DNA of 64,000 nucleotides, taken from assembly GCA_021155205.1 (NCBI GenBank), contig JAJNPS010000021.1, positions 1-64,000 of the forward strand. The letters run 5' to 3'. The position numbers and the translations under genes are program-made. Below are positions 34,647 through 42,354 of the stretch, one piece after another. Source of the stretch: Rhodobacterales bacterium (GTDB taxonomy: Bacteria > Pseudomonadota > Alphaproteobacteria > Rhodobacterales > Rhodobacteraceae). A model generated the notes under the pieces. The model saw nothing but the letters and a program-made list of their open reading frames with translations, was not told the origin of the DNA and made no database searches. Each line of letters opens with the position of its first letter. Positions within the stretch are counted from its first letter, which is position 1.

Positions 34647-35186
34647 ATGCCGCGCCCGAAATCCGTGCCAGATGACCATGTCCACGCCGCCATTGCCGAC
34701 CTGTACGGCCGGGGTGGCGACAAGGCCGTAACCTTTGCCACAGTGTCGCAGGCGACGGGCCTCGCGCCTCCGACGCTGGTGCAGCGCTACGGGTCGCGCG
34801 ATCGCATGATGGAATGGGCACTGATGCGCGGCTGGGACGCGGTCGCGGTGGCCAGTGACGCCGCACTGCCGGTGCTGGACGACCGGGGGGCTGCGGCGTT
34901 CCTGAAGGCGGTGGCGGACGGGCTTGGCGCGACGTTCACCCTGGGCCAACTGGTGACGGCACAGCGCAGCCGCGACCTTCAGGCCCGGGCGGCAGACTGG
35001 CGAGCGGCAACCGAAAGCAGGCTTGCGTCAAGCCTTGGCGCCTCGCGCGATGCGCGGGAACAGGCCGCGATCGCGTTTGCGGCCTGGCAGGGGCAGCTAT
35101 TGTGGGACGATGCAGGCGGCCGCAGCTTTCGGCTCAAGGCCGCGCTGCGGTGGCTGCGCCAGGGTCGGCGTCAACGCGACAAGTAG
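34647..35186 (+). CDS. TetR-type transcriptional regulator
   Basis: This 179-aa protein has an N-terminal helix-turn-helix of TetR type (IADLYGRGGDKAVTFATVSQATGLAPPTL is the pattern, spanning about residues 16-45), followed by VQRYGSRDRMMEWAL. The C-terminal helical domain has no ligand motif I recognise. A TTG two codons upstream is in frame, but the ATG at 34647 is preferred. Its last 16 bases overlap the convergent GlsB gene. The target genes are unknown. Confidence 0.75.
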   Translation: MPRPKSVPDDHVHAAIADLYGRGGDKAVTFATVSQATGLAPPTLVQRYGSRDRMMEWALMRGWDAVAVASDAALPVLDDRGAAAFLKAVADGLGATFTLGQLVTAQRSRDLQARAADWRAATESRLASSLGASRDAREQAAIAFAAWQGQLLWDDAGGRSFRLKAALRWLRQGRRQRDK

Positions 35187-35407
35187 GTTTTCCACGCCCA
35201 GATCAGCAACAGGGCGCCAAGGACAGCGCCCGCAAATCCCGCTGCCCAACTGGTCAGCACGATCAGCGAGCGCAGCACAAAGCCGCCGATCAGCGCGCCG
35301 AATACGCCGATGGCAACGGTGGTGGGCAGGTCCGCGTCGATCTTCATCAACCGGGTTGCCACGAACCCGGCCGCCAGGCCGATGATGATGAAGGCGATGA
35401 CGGGCAT
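35171..35407 (-). CDS. GlsB/YeaQ/YmgE-family membrane protein
   Basis: This 78-aa protein is made of three Gly-rich helices: MPVIAFIIIGLAAGFVATRL, VAIGVFGALIGGFVL and AAGFAGAVLGALLLIWAW. This is the transglycosylase-associated/GlsB stress membrane family. The ATG at 35407 starts directly with the first helix. The role is unproven; homologues are induced by stress. It is convergent with the TetR gene and overlaps its end. Confidence 0.85.
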   Translation of the reverse strand: MPVIAFIIIGLAAGFVATRLMKIDADLPTTVAIGVFGALIGGFVLRSLIVLTSWAAGFAGAVLGALLLIWAWKTYLSR

Positions 35408-35471
35408 TGCTGAACTCCTCCGCACTTTGCGCCGATATGGGGGCTGGGGGCCGGATTGTAATGGGTGGCGC

Positions 35472-36368
35472 TCAGTTGAAGGCCTTGATCGCCCCGAAAC
35501 CTCGCAAGAACTCGTCGGCAGGCATCATGCGGCGGCCTTCGCGCTGCACCTGCAGGATGTCAACGGCACCCGAGCCGCAGGCGATCGTGAGACCGTGCAG
35601 GATCTGTCCCGGCAGCCCGGACCCTTGTGCGACGCGGCTGCGCAGCAGCTTTACCCGCTCATCCCCGATCTGGCACCAGGCACCGGGAAAGGGCGACAGG
35701 CCGCGGATCTGGCGGTCGATGTCGATGGCGGGGCGTGTCCAGTCGATGCGCGCCTCGGCCTTGTCGATCTTGGCGGCGTAGGTCACGCCCTGATCGGACT
35801 GCGGAGCGGCGTCTAGGCTGGACAGGTCCGCCAGCGTCTGCGTGATCATCGCGGCCCCAAGATGGGCCAGCCGGTCATGGAGGTCGCCGCTGGTGTCTTC
35901 GGGGCCAATGGGCATCGCGTGGCGGTTCAGCACGGGGCCGGTGTCCAGCCCTGCCTCCATCCGCATGATGCAGATGCCGGTTTCCCGGTCGCCCGCCATG
36001 ACGGCGCGGTGGATGGGCGCCGCCCCCCGCCAGCGCGGCAGCAAGGAGGCGTGGATGTTCAGACAGCCAAGGCGCGGCATGTCGAGGATCGCCTGCGGCA
36101 GGATCAGGCCATAGGCGACCACGATCGCAATATCTGCCGCATGTGCAGCATAGATTTTCTGCGCGGTTTCGCCGCGCAGCGAAACCGGATGGTAGACGGG
36201 CAAAGAAAGGGCTTCGGCGGCCAGATGGACCGGGCCTTTGCGATCGGCTTTCCCACGCCCGGCAGGGCGCGGTGGCTGGCAGTAGATCGCAACGATTTCA
36301 TGGCTTTGATGGATGGCGTGCAAGGCGGGAACCGCAAAGTCCGGACTTCCCATGAAAACTATTTTCAT
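35472..36368 (-). CDS. fmt: Methionyl-tRNA formyltransferase
   Basis: Fmt (298 aa) formylates initiator Met-tRNA using 10-formyl-tetrahydrofolate. MKIVFMGSPDFAVPALHAI is the standard start, and the catalytic region GCLNIHASLLPRWRGAAPIH contains the conserved Asn and His. The C-terminal OB-like tRNA-binding domain is complete. It overlaps the degenerate deformylase gene by four bases (36365-36368), so def, the paralogue and fmt are one operon. Confidence 0.97.
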   Translation of the reverse strand: MKIVFMGSPDFAVPALHAIHQSHEIVAIYCQPPRPAGRGKADRKGPVHLAAEALSLPVYHPVSLRGETAQKIYAAHAADIAIVVAYGLILPQAILDMPRLGCLNIHASLLPRWRGAAPIHRAVMAGDRETGICIMRMEAGLDTGPVLNRHAMPIGPEDTSGDLHDRLAHLGAAMITQTLADLSSLDAAPQSDQGVTYAAKIDKAEARIDWTRPAIDIDRQIRGLSPFPGAWCQIGDERVKLLRSRVAQGSGLPGQILHGLTIACGSGAVDILQVQREGRRMMPADEFLRGFGAIKAFN

Positions 36369-36868
36369 TTTTTTCCACGCAGCTTTTCGGACCGCGCGAT
36401 CAGCATCTTCCTGCGCAAGCCGGACAAGTGGTCAAAGTACATCCTGCCCGCGAGATGGTCGATCTGATGCTGCACCGATGTCGCCCAGAGATCGACGAAA
36501 TCGCGGTCCTCGGGAACACCCTGATCGTTCAGGAACCGCACCGTCACCGCGCGTGGCCGCGAGATCACGGCAGATACCAGCGGCAGGTTCGGGGACGCCT
36601 CCTCGTGGTCGCGGAACTGGCCGGAGGCATGCAGCACGACCGGGTTGGCCATCCTGACTGCCTGCCCGCGCCGTTCCGAACAATCCACCACCGCCAGCCG
36701 CAGCGACACGCCGATCTGGACCGCCGCCAGCCCGTAGCCGGGCATCGCGTCCATCGTGTCGATCATGTCGGCCCAGAGGCGGCGCACCTCGTCCGTGATC
36801 GTGTCCACATCGGCGGCAGCAGTTTTCAGCACGGGATGCGGCCAGGGCAGGCAGCGCCGGACCGCCAT
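36365..36868 (-). CDS. Degenerate peptide deformylase paralogue
   Basis: This 167-aa protein has the peptide deformylase fold but altered active-site motifs. Motif 1 reads GYGLAAVQIG (normally GxGLAAPQ). Motif 2 reads EEASPNLP, placing Ser92 where the metal-ligand Cys of EEGCLSxP belongs. Motif 3 reads QHQIDHLAG, so the catalytic Glu of HExxH is Gln135, while His134 and His138 remain. Ser and Gln codons were checked on the DNA. A loss of deformylase activity is likely. Intact reading frame, normal length and position between def and fmt suggest selection for another role, perhaps ribosome binding. Related sequences are common in Rhodobacteraceae. Confidence 0.88.
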   Translation of the reverse strand: MAVRRCLPWPHPVLKTAAADVDTITDEVRRLWADMIDTMDAMPGYGLAAVQIGVSLRLAVVDCSERRGQAVRMANPVVLHASGQFRDHEEASPNLPLVSAVISRPRAVTVRFLNDQGVPEDRDFVDLWATSVQHQIDHLAGRMYFDHLSGLRRKMLIARSEKLRGKK

Positions 36869-37386
36869 CAGCCGCGCGCCAGTTCGCGTTTCAGCTTTTC
36901 CATCTTGCGGGTGATCATCTGGCGCTTCAGCGGGCCGAGATAGTCAATGAAAAGCTTGCCCGCCAGATGGTCGATCTCGTGCTGGACGCAGGTCGCCCAA
37001 AGGCCGTCGAACTGGCGTTCCTGCTCACTGCCGTCAAGGTCGCGCCAGCCGACCCGCACTTCGGCCGGGCGCTGCACATCGGCATACTGGTCGGGGATCG
37101 ACAGACACCCTTCCTCATAGGTCGACAGCTCTTCCGACGTCCACAGCACGACCGGATTGATCAGCACCATCGGTTGCGGCGGGGCGTCGGTGCGCTTTTC
37201 GCAATCCATCACGATCAGCCGCTTCATCACGCCGACCTGCGGGGCCGCCAGGCCGATGCCCGGCGCGTCATACATCGTCTGCAGCATGTCGCTGGCCAGG
37301 GTCACGATCTCCGGCGTTATGGCGGCAATCGGCTCACATGGCTTTTTCAGGCGCGGATCGGGATGGATCAGGATAGGGCGGATCAT
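36868..37386 (-). CDS. def: Peptide deformylase
   Basis: Def (172 aa) removes the formyl group from nascent proteins. All three motifs are intact: GIGLAAPQVG, EEGCLSIP with the metal ligand Cys94, and QHEIDHLAG with His136, catalytic Glu137 and His140. The ATG at 37386 gives the family start MIRPILIHPDPRLKKP; 80 upstream codons of open frame are not homologous. Its stop shares one base with the start of the degenerate paralogue (TGATG). Confidence 0.97.
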   Translation of the reverse strand: MIRPILIHPDPRLKKPCEPIAAITPEIVTLASDMLQTMYDAPGIGLAAPQVGVMKRLIVMDCEKRTDAPPQPMVLINPVVLWTSEELSTYEEGCLSIPDQYADVQRPAEVRVGWRDLDGSEQERQFDGLWATCVQHEIDHLAGKLFIDYLGPLKRQMITRKMEKLKRELARG

Positions 37387-37570
37387 GGGCACGGATTTAA
37401 GGCGCGCGTTTCGGTGACGCAAGAGAAATGGGCGTGGCACCGAGGCATGCCAAGGTGCGGCGCGTGTCCGCCGCCGCCGGGTGTAACGGTACAAAGTTGC
37501 GGTTGTCATCCCGCGCCTTGACAGTATTGCTTGCAGTGTCCCCAACCTTTTGTGACGTGAATGCACCCCC

Positions 37571-38743
37571 ATGAGCTTTGATGACCTGATCGACCGGCGC
37601 GGTAGCCGCTGTACCAAATGGGACATGATGGAGCCGCTTTATGGCGTGTCGCCCCGCGACGGTCTGGCGATGTGGGTGGCCGACATGGATTTCCGTCCGC
37701 CGGGCTGCGTGCAGGATGCGCTGGAGCGGATGCTGTCCCACGGCATCTATGGCTATACAGGCGATTTGTCGGCCTATCATGCCGCCATTCAATGGTGGAT
37801 GGCCAACCGCCATGGCTGGCAGGTCGAGGCCGGGCACATCTTCACCACACATGGTCTCGTGAACGGCACGTCGATGTGCGTTGATACCTACACATCGCCC
37901 GGCGATCACGTGGTGCTGACAACGCCCGTCTATCATGCCTTTGCCCGCGTCATCAAAGCGGCCGGGCGCGGCGTGACGGAATGCCCGCTGACCCTGACGG
38001 GTGACCGGATTGCGATGGATTTCGCGGCCTGGGACAGCGTGATGACGGGGCGCGAGCGGATGTTCATCCTGTGCTCGCCGCACAATCCCGGCGGCCGTGT
38101 CTGGACGGCCGCTGAACTGCGCGGCGTCGCCGATTTCTGCATCCGCCACGACCTGATCCTGGTGTCGGATGAAATCCATCATGATCTGGTGATGCCGGGA
38201 CACACCCACACTGCGATGCCGCTGGCGGCCCCGGGCATTGCCGACCGGCTGGTAACGATGACGGCCACCACCAAGACCTTCAACATCGCGGGCGCCCATA
38301 TCGGCAACGTGATCATCGCGGATGCCGCGCTGCGCGACAGGTTTGCAGTGCGGATGAACGCCATGGGCATTTCGCCCAATGCCTTTGGCCTGTTCATGGC
38401 AACGGCGGCCTATTCGCCCGAAGGTGCGGCCTGGGTCGATGACCTGATGGTCTATCTGGATGGCAATCGTCGCCTGTTCGATGCCGGCATCAACGCCATT
38501 CCCGGCCTGCGGTCGATCCCGCTGGAAGCGACCTACCTGGCCTGGGTCGACTTTGCAGGTACCGGAATGCCGCGCGCGGAGTTCGTGGCACGGATCGAGA
38601 AATCTGCCCGGATCGCCGCGAATTACGGGCACAGCTTCGGGCTGGGCGGCGACAGTTTCATGCGGTTCAACATCGCGGCGCCCCGCGCGATGATCGCCGA
38701 GGCCGTGGACCGTTTGCAGAAGGCATTTTCCGACCTGCAGTGA
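37571..38743 (+). CDS. MalY/PatB-type PLP-dependent aminotransferase
   Basis: This 390-aa class I/II aminotransferase-fold enzyme resembles MalY/PatB, which act as cystathionine beta-lyases. MWVADMDFRPPG near residue 34, CSPHNPGGRVW, SDEIHHDLVMPGH with the PLP-interacting Asp200, and the Schiff-base Lys235 in TATTKTFNIAG support this. The likely reaction is C-S lyase cleavage of cystathionine or cysteine conjugates. The gene is divergent from def. A TTGACA lies 48 bases upstream of the start, but I cannot pair it with a good -10. Confidence 0.88.
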   Translation: MSFDDLIDRRGSRCTKWDMMEPLYGVSPRDGLAMWVADMDFRPPGCVQDALERMLSHGIYGYTGDLSAYHAAIQWWMANRHGWQVEAGHIFTTHGLVNGTSMCVDTYTSPGDHVVLTTPVYHAFARVIKAAGRGVTECPLTLTGDRIAMDFAAWDSVMTGRERMFILCSPHNPGGRVWTAAELRGVADFCIRHDLILVSDEIHHDLVMPGHTHTAMPLAAPGIADRLVTMTATTKTFNIAGAHIGNVIIADAALRDRFAVRMNAMGISPNAFGLFMATAAYSPEGAAWVDDLMVYLDGNRRLFDAGINAIPGLRSIPLEATYLAWVDFAGTGMPRAEFVARIEKSARIAANYGHSFGLGGDSFMRFNIAAPRAMIAEAVDRLQKAFSDLQ

Positions 38744-38794
38744 CGGCGCTGGCGGCGGCGGGCAACTTGCCTGCCAGTGAGTGATGGCTTGGTC

Positions 38795-39163
38795 CTATGC
38801 CTTGGGCAGGTAGGCCACCGGCGCGTTGGCATCGCGCAGATAGTCCAGTGCAGCACGATCGGTGATCGGGGTCGCGCGCTTGAAATCGCAGATGACCTCG
38901 CCGCCCTCGACCGACGAGGCGACGATCAGGCATTGCATCAGGTGACGCGTGCCGTCGTAAAGATCAACCAACCCGCGCAGATGCGGGGCGTGTTCCGCCT
39001 CAAGCGCAAAGCCGCCTGGCCAGGAGCGCAGCACGGGATAGACCGCGTCATCGACATGCACACGCAAACGGGACCGGGCGCGCAGGTCGCGGCGACGCGC
39101 CGCCTCAAGACCCTGGCGGACCTCCAGTGGCAGAAACTCCAGCACTTGGCAGCCTTCCTGCAT
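38795..39163 (-). CDS. Conserved hypothetical protein
   Basis: This 122-aa protein begins MQEGCQVLEFLPLEVRQGLE and contains RRRDLRARSRLRVHVDDAVY, WPGGFALEAEHAPHLRGLVDLYDG and CDFKRATPITDRAALDYL. It looks like a conserved Rhodobacteraceae protein. The Arg-rich start followed by a beta-rich body with WPGGFAL faintly recalls PilZ domains, but the key RxxxR and D/NxSxxG motifs are not clear. The ATG at 39163 was chosen over an upstream start that adds 37 unrelated residues. It is divergent from cobC. I do not assign a function. Confidence 0.65.
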   Translation of the reverse strand: MQEGCQVLEFLPLEVRQGLEAARRRDLRARSRLRVHVDDAVYPVLRSWPGGFALEAEHAPHLRGLVDLYDGTRHLMQCLIVASSVEGGEVICDFKRATPITDRAALDYLRDANAPVAYLPKA

Positions 39164-39354
39164 GGGCAGACCATGCACAGCAAAGTCTGCCCCACAATTT
39201 GTAAAAATCAAGCAAACGGCGTGGCCTTCTGACGGCCAAGGCCCGGGTCGGGCCGCAAAGTCGCAGTTATACAACCGCCGGGATGGTCTGGCCGGTGGAC
39301 ATGACGTGGCGATTGCGCTTTGGAAAGGACGGCGGGACAGCTGACGGGCAGAAC

Positions 39355-40320
39355 ATGCGAATCGACCAGACCAGCGCGGATCATGGCGGCGACATCGACG
39401 CCGCCCTTGCCCGGTTTGGCGGCGTGCGGGCGGACTGGCTTGACCTGTCGACCGGCATCAACCGCGTGCCCTATCCCCTGCCCCGCCTGGCATCTCCGAT
39501 CTGGCGTGACCTGCCGGATGCCGCGGCGACCGCTGCATTGGAGGTGGCGGCCCGTGATTTCTGGGCCGTGCCGGCAGAGGCTGCGGTCCTGGCGGCCCCC
39601 GGCGCATCGAGCCTGATCGCGCGCATCCCGGCGCTGGTGCCGCCCGCGACGGTGGCGATCCCCGGTCCGACCTATAACGAACATGCACGCGCGTTCCGTG
39701 CCGCGGGCTGGACGCTGGCCGACGGACCGGCGGCGGCGCGCGTCGTGGTCAACCCCAACAATCCCGATGGCCGCATCTGGACGGCGGACGAATGTGCGGC
39801 GCCGTTGACGGTCATCGACGAAAGCTTTGGCGAGGTTGCGCCGGGGCAAAGCCTGATGGCGCTGGCGGCGCGTCCGGGCACCCTGATCCTGAAAAGTTTC
39901 GGCAAGTTCTGGGGTCTGGCGGGCCTGCGGCTGGGATTTGCGATCGGCGATCCGGCACTGGTGGCGGGGCTTGCACGGATGCTGGGGCCTTGGCCGGTCT
40001 CGGGGGCGGCGCAGGCGGTGGGAACCTTGGCGCTGGCCGATCCGGCCTGGGCAGCGAGGACAAGACGCCGCCTGCATCGGGACGCGCAAAGGCTCGACGA
40101 ACTCATGACGGACGCCGGGGTGACGCCTGTCGGCGGAACCGACCTCTTCCGCCTTTACGATGTCGCGGATGCGCGCGCCTGGCAGGATCAGTTTGCCCGC
40201 ACGCGCATCTGGACACGGCGTTTCCCCTATTCCGACCGCTGGTTGCGGCTGGGTCTGCCGGGAACACGCGGTGAATGGGATCGCGTTGCGGCCGCATTGG
40301 TCGGGCGGCGCAAGGGATGA
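39355..40320 (+). CDS. cobC: Threonine-phosphate decarboxylase
   Basis: This 321-aa PLP enzyme makes (R)-1-amino-2-propanol phosphate, the linker of the cobalamin lower loop; it corresponds to CobC of the aerobic pathway (CobD in Salmonella). HGGDIDAALARFG and LSTGINRVPYPLP at the N-terminus, VVNPNNPDGRIW and the PLP Lys184 in LKSFGKFWGLAGLRLGFA are diagnostic. The ATG at 39355 gives the family start. It overlaps cobD by four bases. I found no cobalamin riboswitch upstream. Confidence 0.93.
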   Translation: MRIDQTSADHGGDIDAALARFGGVRADWLDLSTGINRVPYPLPRLASPIWRDLPDAAATAALEVAARDFWAVPAEAAVLAAPGASSLIARIPALVPPATVAIPGPTYNEHARAFRAAGWTLADGPAAARVVVNPNNPDGRIWTADECAAPLTVIDESFGEVAPGQSLMALAARPGTLILKSFGKFWGLAGLRLGFAIGDPALVAGLARMLGPWPVSGAAQAVGTLALADPAWAARTRRRLHRDAQRLDELMTDAGVTPVGGTDLFRLYDVADARAWQDQFARTRIWTRRFPYSDRWLRLGLPGTRGEWDRVAAALVGRRKG

Positions 40321-41225
40321 GCGCGGGACTTCTGGCTGTCGCGATGGTCGCCGATGCGGTCTTGGGCGAGCCCGCCGCGATCTGGAAACGCGTGCCCCAT
40401 CCTGCCGTCCTGATGGGTCGGGTGATCGACCGGCTGGACCGGAGCATGAACCAGGGCCGCGCGCGCCGGATGATGGGGGTTGTCGCAACTGCGGTGCTGG
40501 TCACGGGGGCGGCGGCGCTGGGATTCGCGCTGCACATCCTGCCCGACATGGGCCTGATCGAGATCGCCGTGGTCGCGGTCCTTCTGTCGCAGAAAAGCCT
40601 GGTTGACCATGTGCGTGCGGTGGCAGATGCGTTGCGCCGGTCGCTGACGGACGGGCGCGGGGCTGTCGCGATGATCGTGGGCCGCGACACCGCCGGCATG
40701 ACCGAACCTGATGTCGCCCGCGCCGCCATCGAGAGTGCCGCCGAAAACCTGTCCGACGGGGTGATCGCGCCGATCTTCTGGTATCTGATCGCCGGGCTGC
40801 CGGGGATCATCGTCTACAAGGTCGTCAACACGGCGGACAGCATGATTGGGCACCAGACACCACGGCACGAGGCGTTCGGCTGGGCGGCGGCGCGGCTGGA
40901 TGATCTGTTGAACCTGATCCCGGCACGCCTGACCGCCGGCCTGATTGCGGTCACGCACCGGCAGTTCGACTGCACGCCGATCCTGCGCGACGGTCCCTTG
41001 CACCGCAGCCCCAACGCGGGCTGGCCCGAGGCGGCGATGGCCGTGGTGCTGAATGTCGCGCTGTCCGGCCCGCGCAGCTATCACGGGCAAAGGCGCGATT
41101 TCCCCTGGGTCTGGCCCGAAGGGCGGCGTGACCCCGGCCCGCGCGACATCGACGCGGCCTGTGCCGCGCTTTGGCGCGCATGGGCCGGGATGCTGGTGAT
41201 CGTCCTGGTGCTCTGGTGGGCGTGA
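40317..41225 (+). CDS. cobD: Adenosylcobinamide-phosphate synthase
   Basis: This 302-aa inner-membrane protein (CobD of the aerobic pathway, CbiB elsewhere) attaches the aminopropanol phosphate to adenosylcobyric acid. VADAVLGEPAAIWKRVPHP, VGRDTAGMTEPDVARAAIES, ENLSDGVIAPIFWYLIAGLPG and YKVVNTADSMIGH are the family blocks. The ATG at 40317 overlaps the cobC stop (ATGA). Four or five hydrophobic helices are visible. The product feeds adenosylcobalamin supply. Confidence 0.95.
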   Translation: MSAGLLAVAMVADAVLGEPAAIWKRVPHPAVLMGRVIDRLDRSMNQGRARRMMGVVATAVLVTGAAALGFALHILPDMGLIEIAVVAVLLSQKSLVDHVRAVADALRRSLTDGRGAVAMIVGRDTAGMTEPDVARAAIESAAENLSDGVIAPIFWYLIAGLPGIIVYKVVNTADSMIGHQTPRHEAFGWAAARLDDLLNLIPARLTAGLIAVTHRQFDCTPILRDGPLHRSPNAGWPEAAMAVVLNVALSGPRSYHGQRRDFPWVWPEGRRDPGPRDIDAACAALWRAWAGMLVIVLVLWWA

Positions 41226-41241
41226 TGGCGCCGCAAAAAGG

Positions 41242-42123
41242 ATGACGGCCTGGGGCCTCGTGACCACGGTGCGCGCATCCGAGGCGATGATCCGCGCCTT
41301 TGTGACCCATCATCTTGCACTGGGTGCGACGCAGCTCTGGCTTTATTTCGACGATCCGGACGATCCCGCATTTGACGCGATCGCCGCGATTGCAGGTGTC
41401 GTCGCAACGCGGTGTTCCGCGCAGCACTGGCAAACCCTTGCGGGAATGCGCCCCGCCAGGATCGAGAACCGCCAGACCCGCAACGCGCAGGCCGCCTATG
41501 GAGCCTGCACACTGCCCTGGCTCGGGCATGTCGATATCGACGAATACCTTTGGCCTGCAAGTCCCGTCGCGGACGTGCTGGACGCGGTGCCGCCGGATGT
41601 CGCGATGCTGCGGATGGAACCGTTCGAGGCGATGCAGGATGCGGACCACCCCGCCGCATCCCCGCGCCTGTTCCGCGGCCCATTGAAGGACCGGCACGCC
41701 CATCTGCGGGCCCCGGTCCTTGGTCGATTTGCAAATGTCTTCCCCGAGGCGATGCTGTCCCATTCCGTCGGAAAGGCGCTGTTCCGGACGCATGTTGCGG
41801 GCCTGTCGCCGCGGCTGCATGGTGCGTTTCTGAACGGTGTACGCCTTCGCGGGCCAGCCTTCAGCCGCGACATGGTCCTGCTGCATTGCCACACGCAGGA
41901 TCAGGCGGCGTGGCGGGCGGCGCTGGAGTACAGACTGACGCGGGGCGCCTATCAGTATCGGCCTGACCTGCAATCCTATCTGGCTGCGGCCGACGCCGAC
42001 GAACTGGGCCACTTCTATTGCGAAACGCAAGTCCTGACGCGCGAAAAACAGGCGCTGTTGCGCGGGGCGGGGCGTCTGGTGGAGGCTGATCTTGCCGCCG
42101 GTCCGTCAGCGCGCCGTCCCTGA
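41242..42123 (+). CDS. Glycosyltransferase family 2-like protein
   Basis: This 293-aa protein matches the glycosyltransferase group that begins with a short TTVRASEAMIRAFVTHHLALG block and has HVDIDEYLW as the metal-binding DxD site. FVTHHLALGATQLWLYFDDP is typical of these capsular or surface polysaccharide-linked enzymes. It follows cobD by 16 bases on the same strand, but no shared pathway is evident. The donor and acceptor are unknown. Confidence 0.78.
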   Translation: MTAWGLVTTVRASEAMIRAFVTHHLALGATQLWLYFDDPDDPAFDAIAAIAGVVATRCSAQHWQTLAGMRPARIENRQTRNAQAAYGACTLPWLGHVDIDEYLWPASPVADVLDAVPPDVAMLRMEPFEAMQDADHPAASPRLFRGPLKDRHAHLRAPVLGRFANVFPEAMLSHSVGKALFRTHVAGLSPRLHGAFLNGVRLRGPAFSRDMVLLHCHTQDQAAWRAALEYRLTRGAYQYRPDLQSYLAAADADELGHFYCETQVLTREKQALLRGAGRLVEADLAAGPSARRP

Positions 42124-42159
42124 CCGGCACAGCTGGTCTTGCCCGCAGCGCCAACAAGC

Positions 42160-42279
42160 CTAGTGCAGACCGGACAATACGGGCGCACGATGCCAGGACC
42201 CGGCGCCCTGGCGTTCCATCCCCTCTTGCGCCCAGCCGATAAAGACCGCGGTCGAGATCATGGCGAGATAGCTGTACAT
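42160..42279 (-). CDS. Small protein of 39 aa
   Basis: A 40-codon frame (stop included) encodes MYSYLAMISTAVFIGWAQEG at its N-terminus and ends SWHRAPVLSGLH. GGAGG lies seven bases upstream of the ATG, one of the best ribosome-binding sites in the window. The first 16 residues are hydrophobic and could be a membrane segment. It lies between the convergent glycosyltransferase and, on its own strand, 75 bases after... upstream of the smc end. No homologue comes to mind; it is a candidate, not a proven gene. Confidence 0.45.
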   Translation of the reverse strand: MYSYLAMISTAVFIGWAQEGMERQGAGSWHRAPVLSGLH

Positions 42280-42354
42280 GGCAAACCTCCGGAAGACGTG
42301 TGTGTTCATGCCTTGTTCTGACCGAATCAGGTTAATTCGAGGTTAGCCGTAAGA

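Noticed and set aside
37518..37560. Promoter for the MalY/PatB gene built on TTGACA at 37518
   Set aside because: The -35 is perfect, but no acceptable -10 lies 15-19 bases downstream.
39164..39354. Cobalamin riboswitch before cobC
   Set aside because: I looked for the B12-box and the conserved core and found neither in this 191-base gap.
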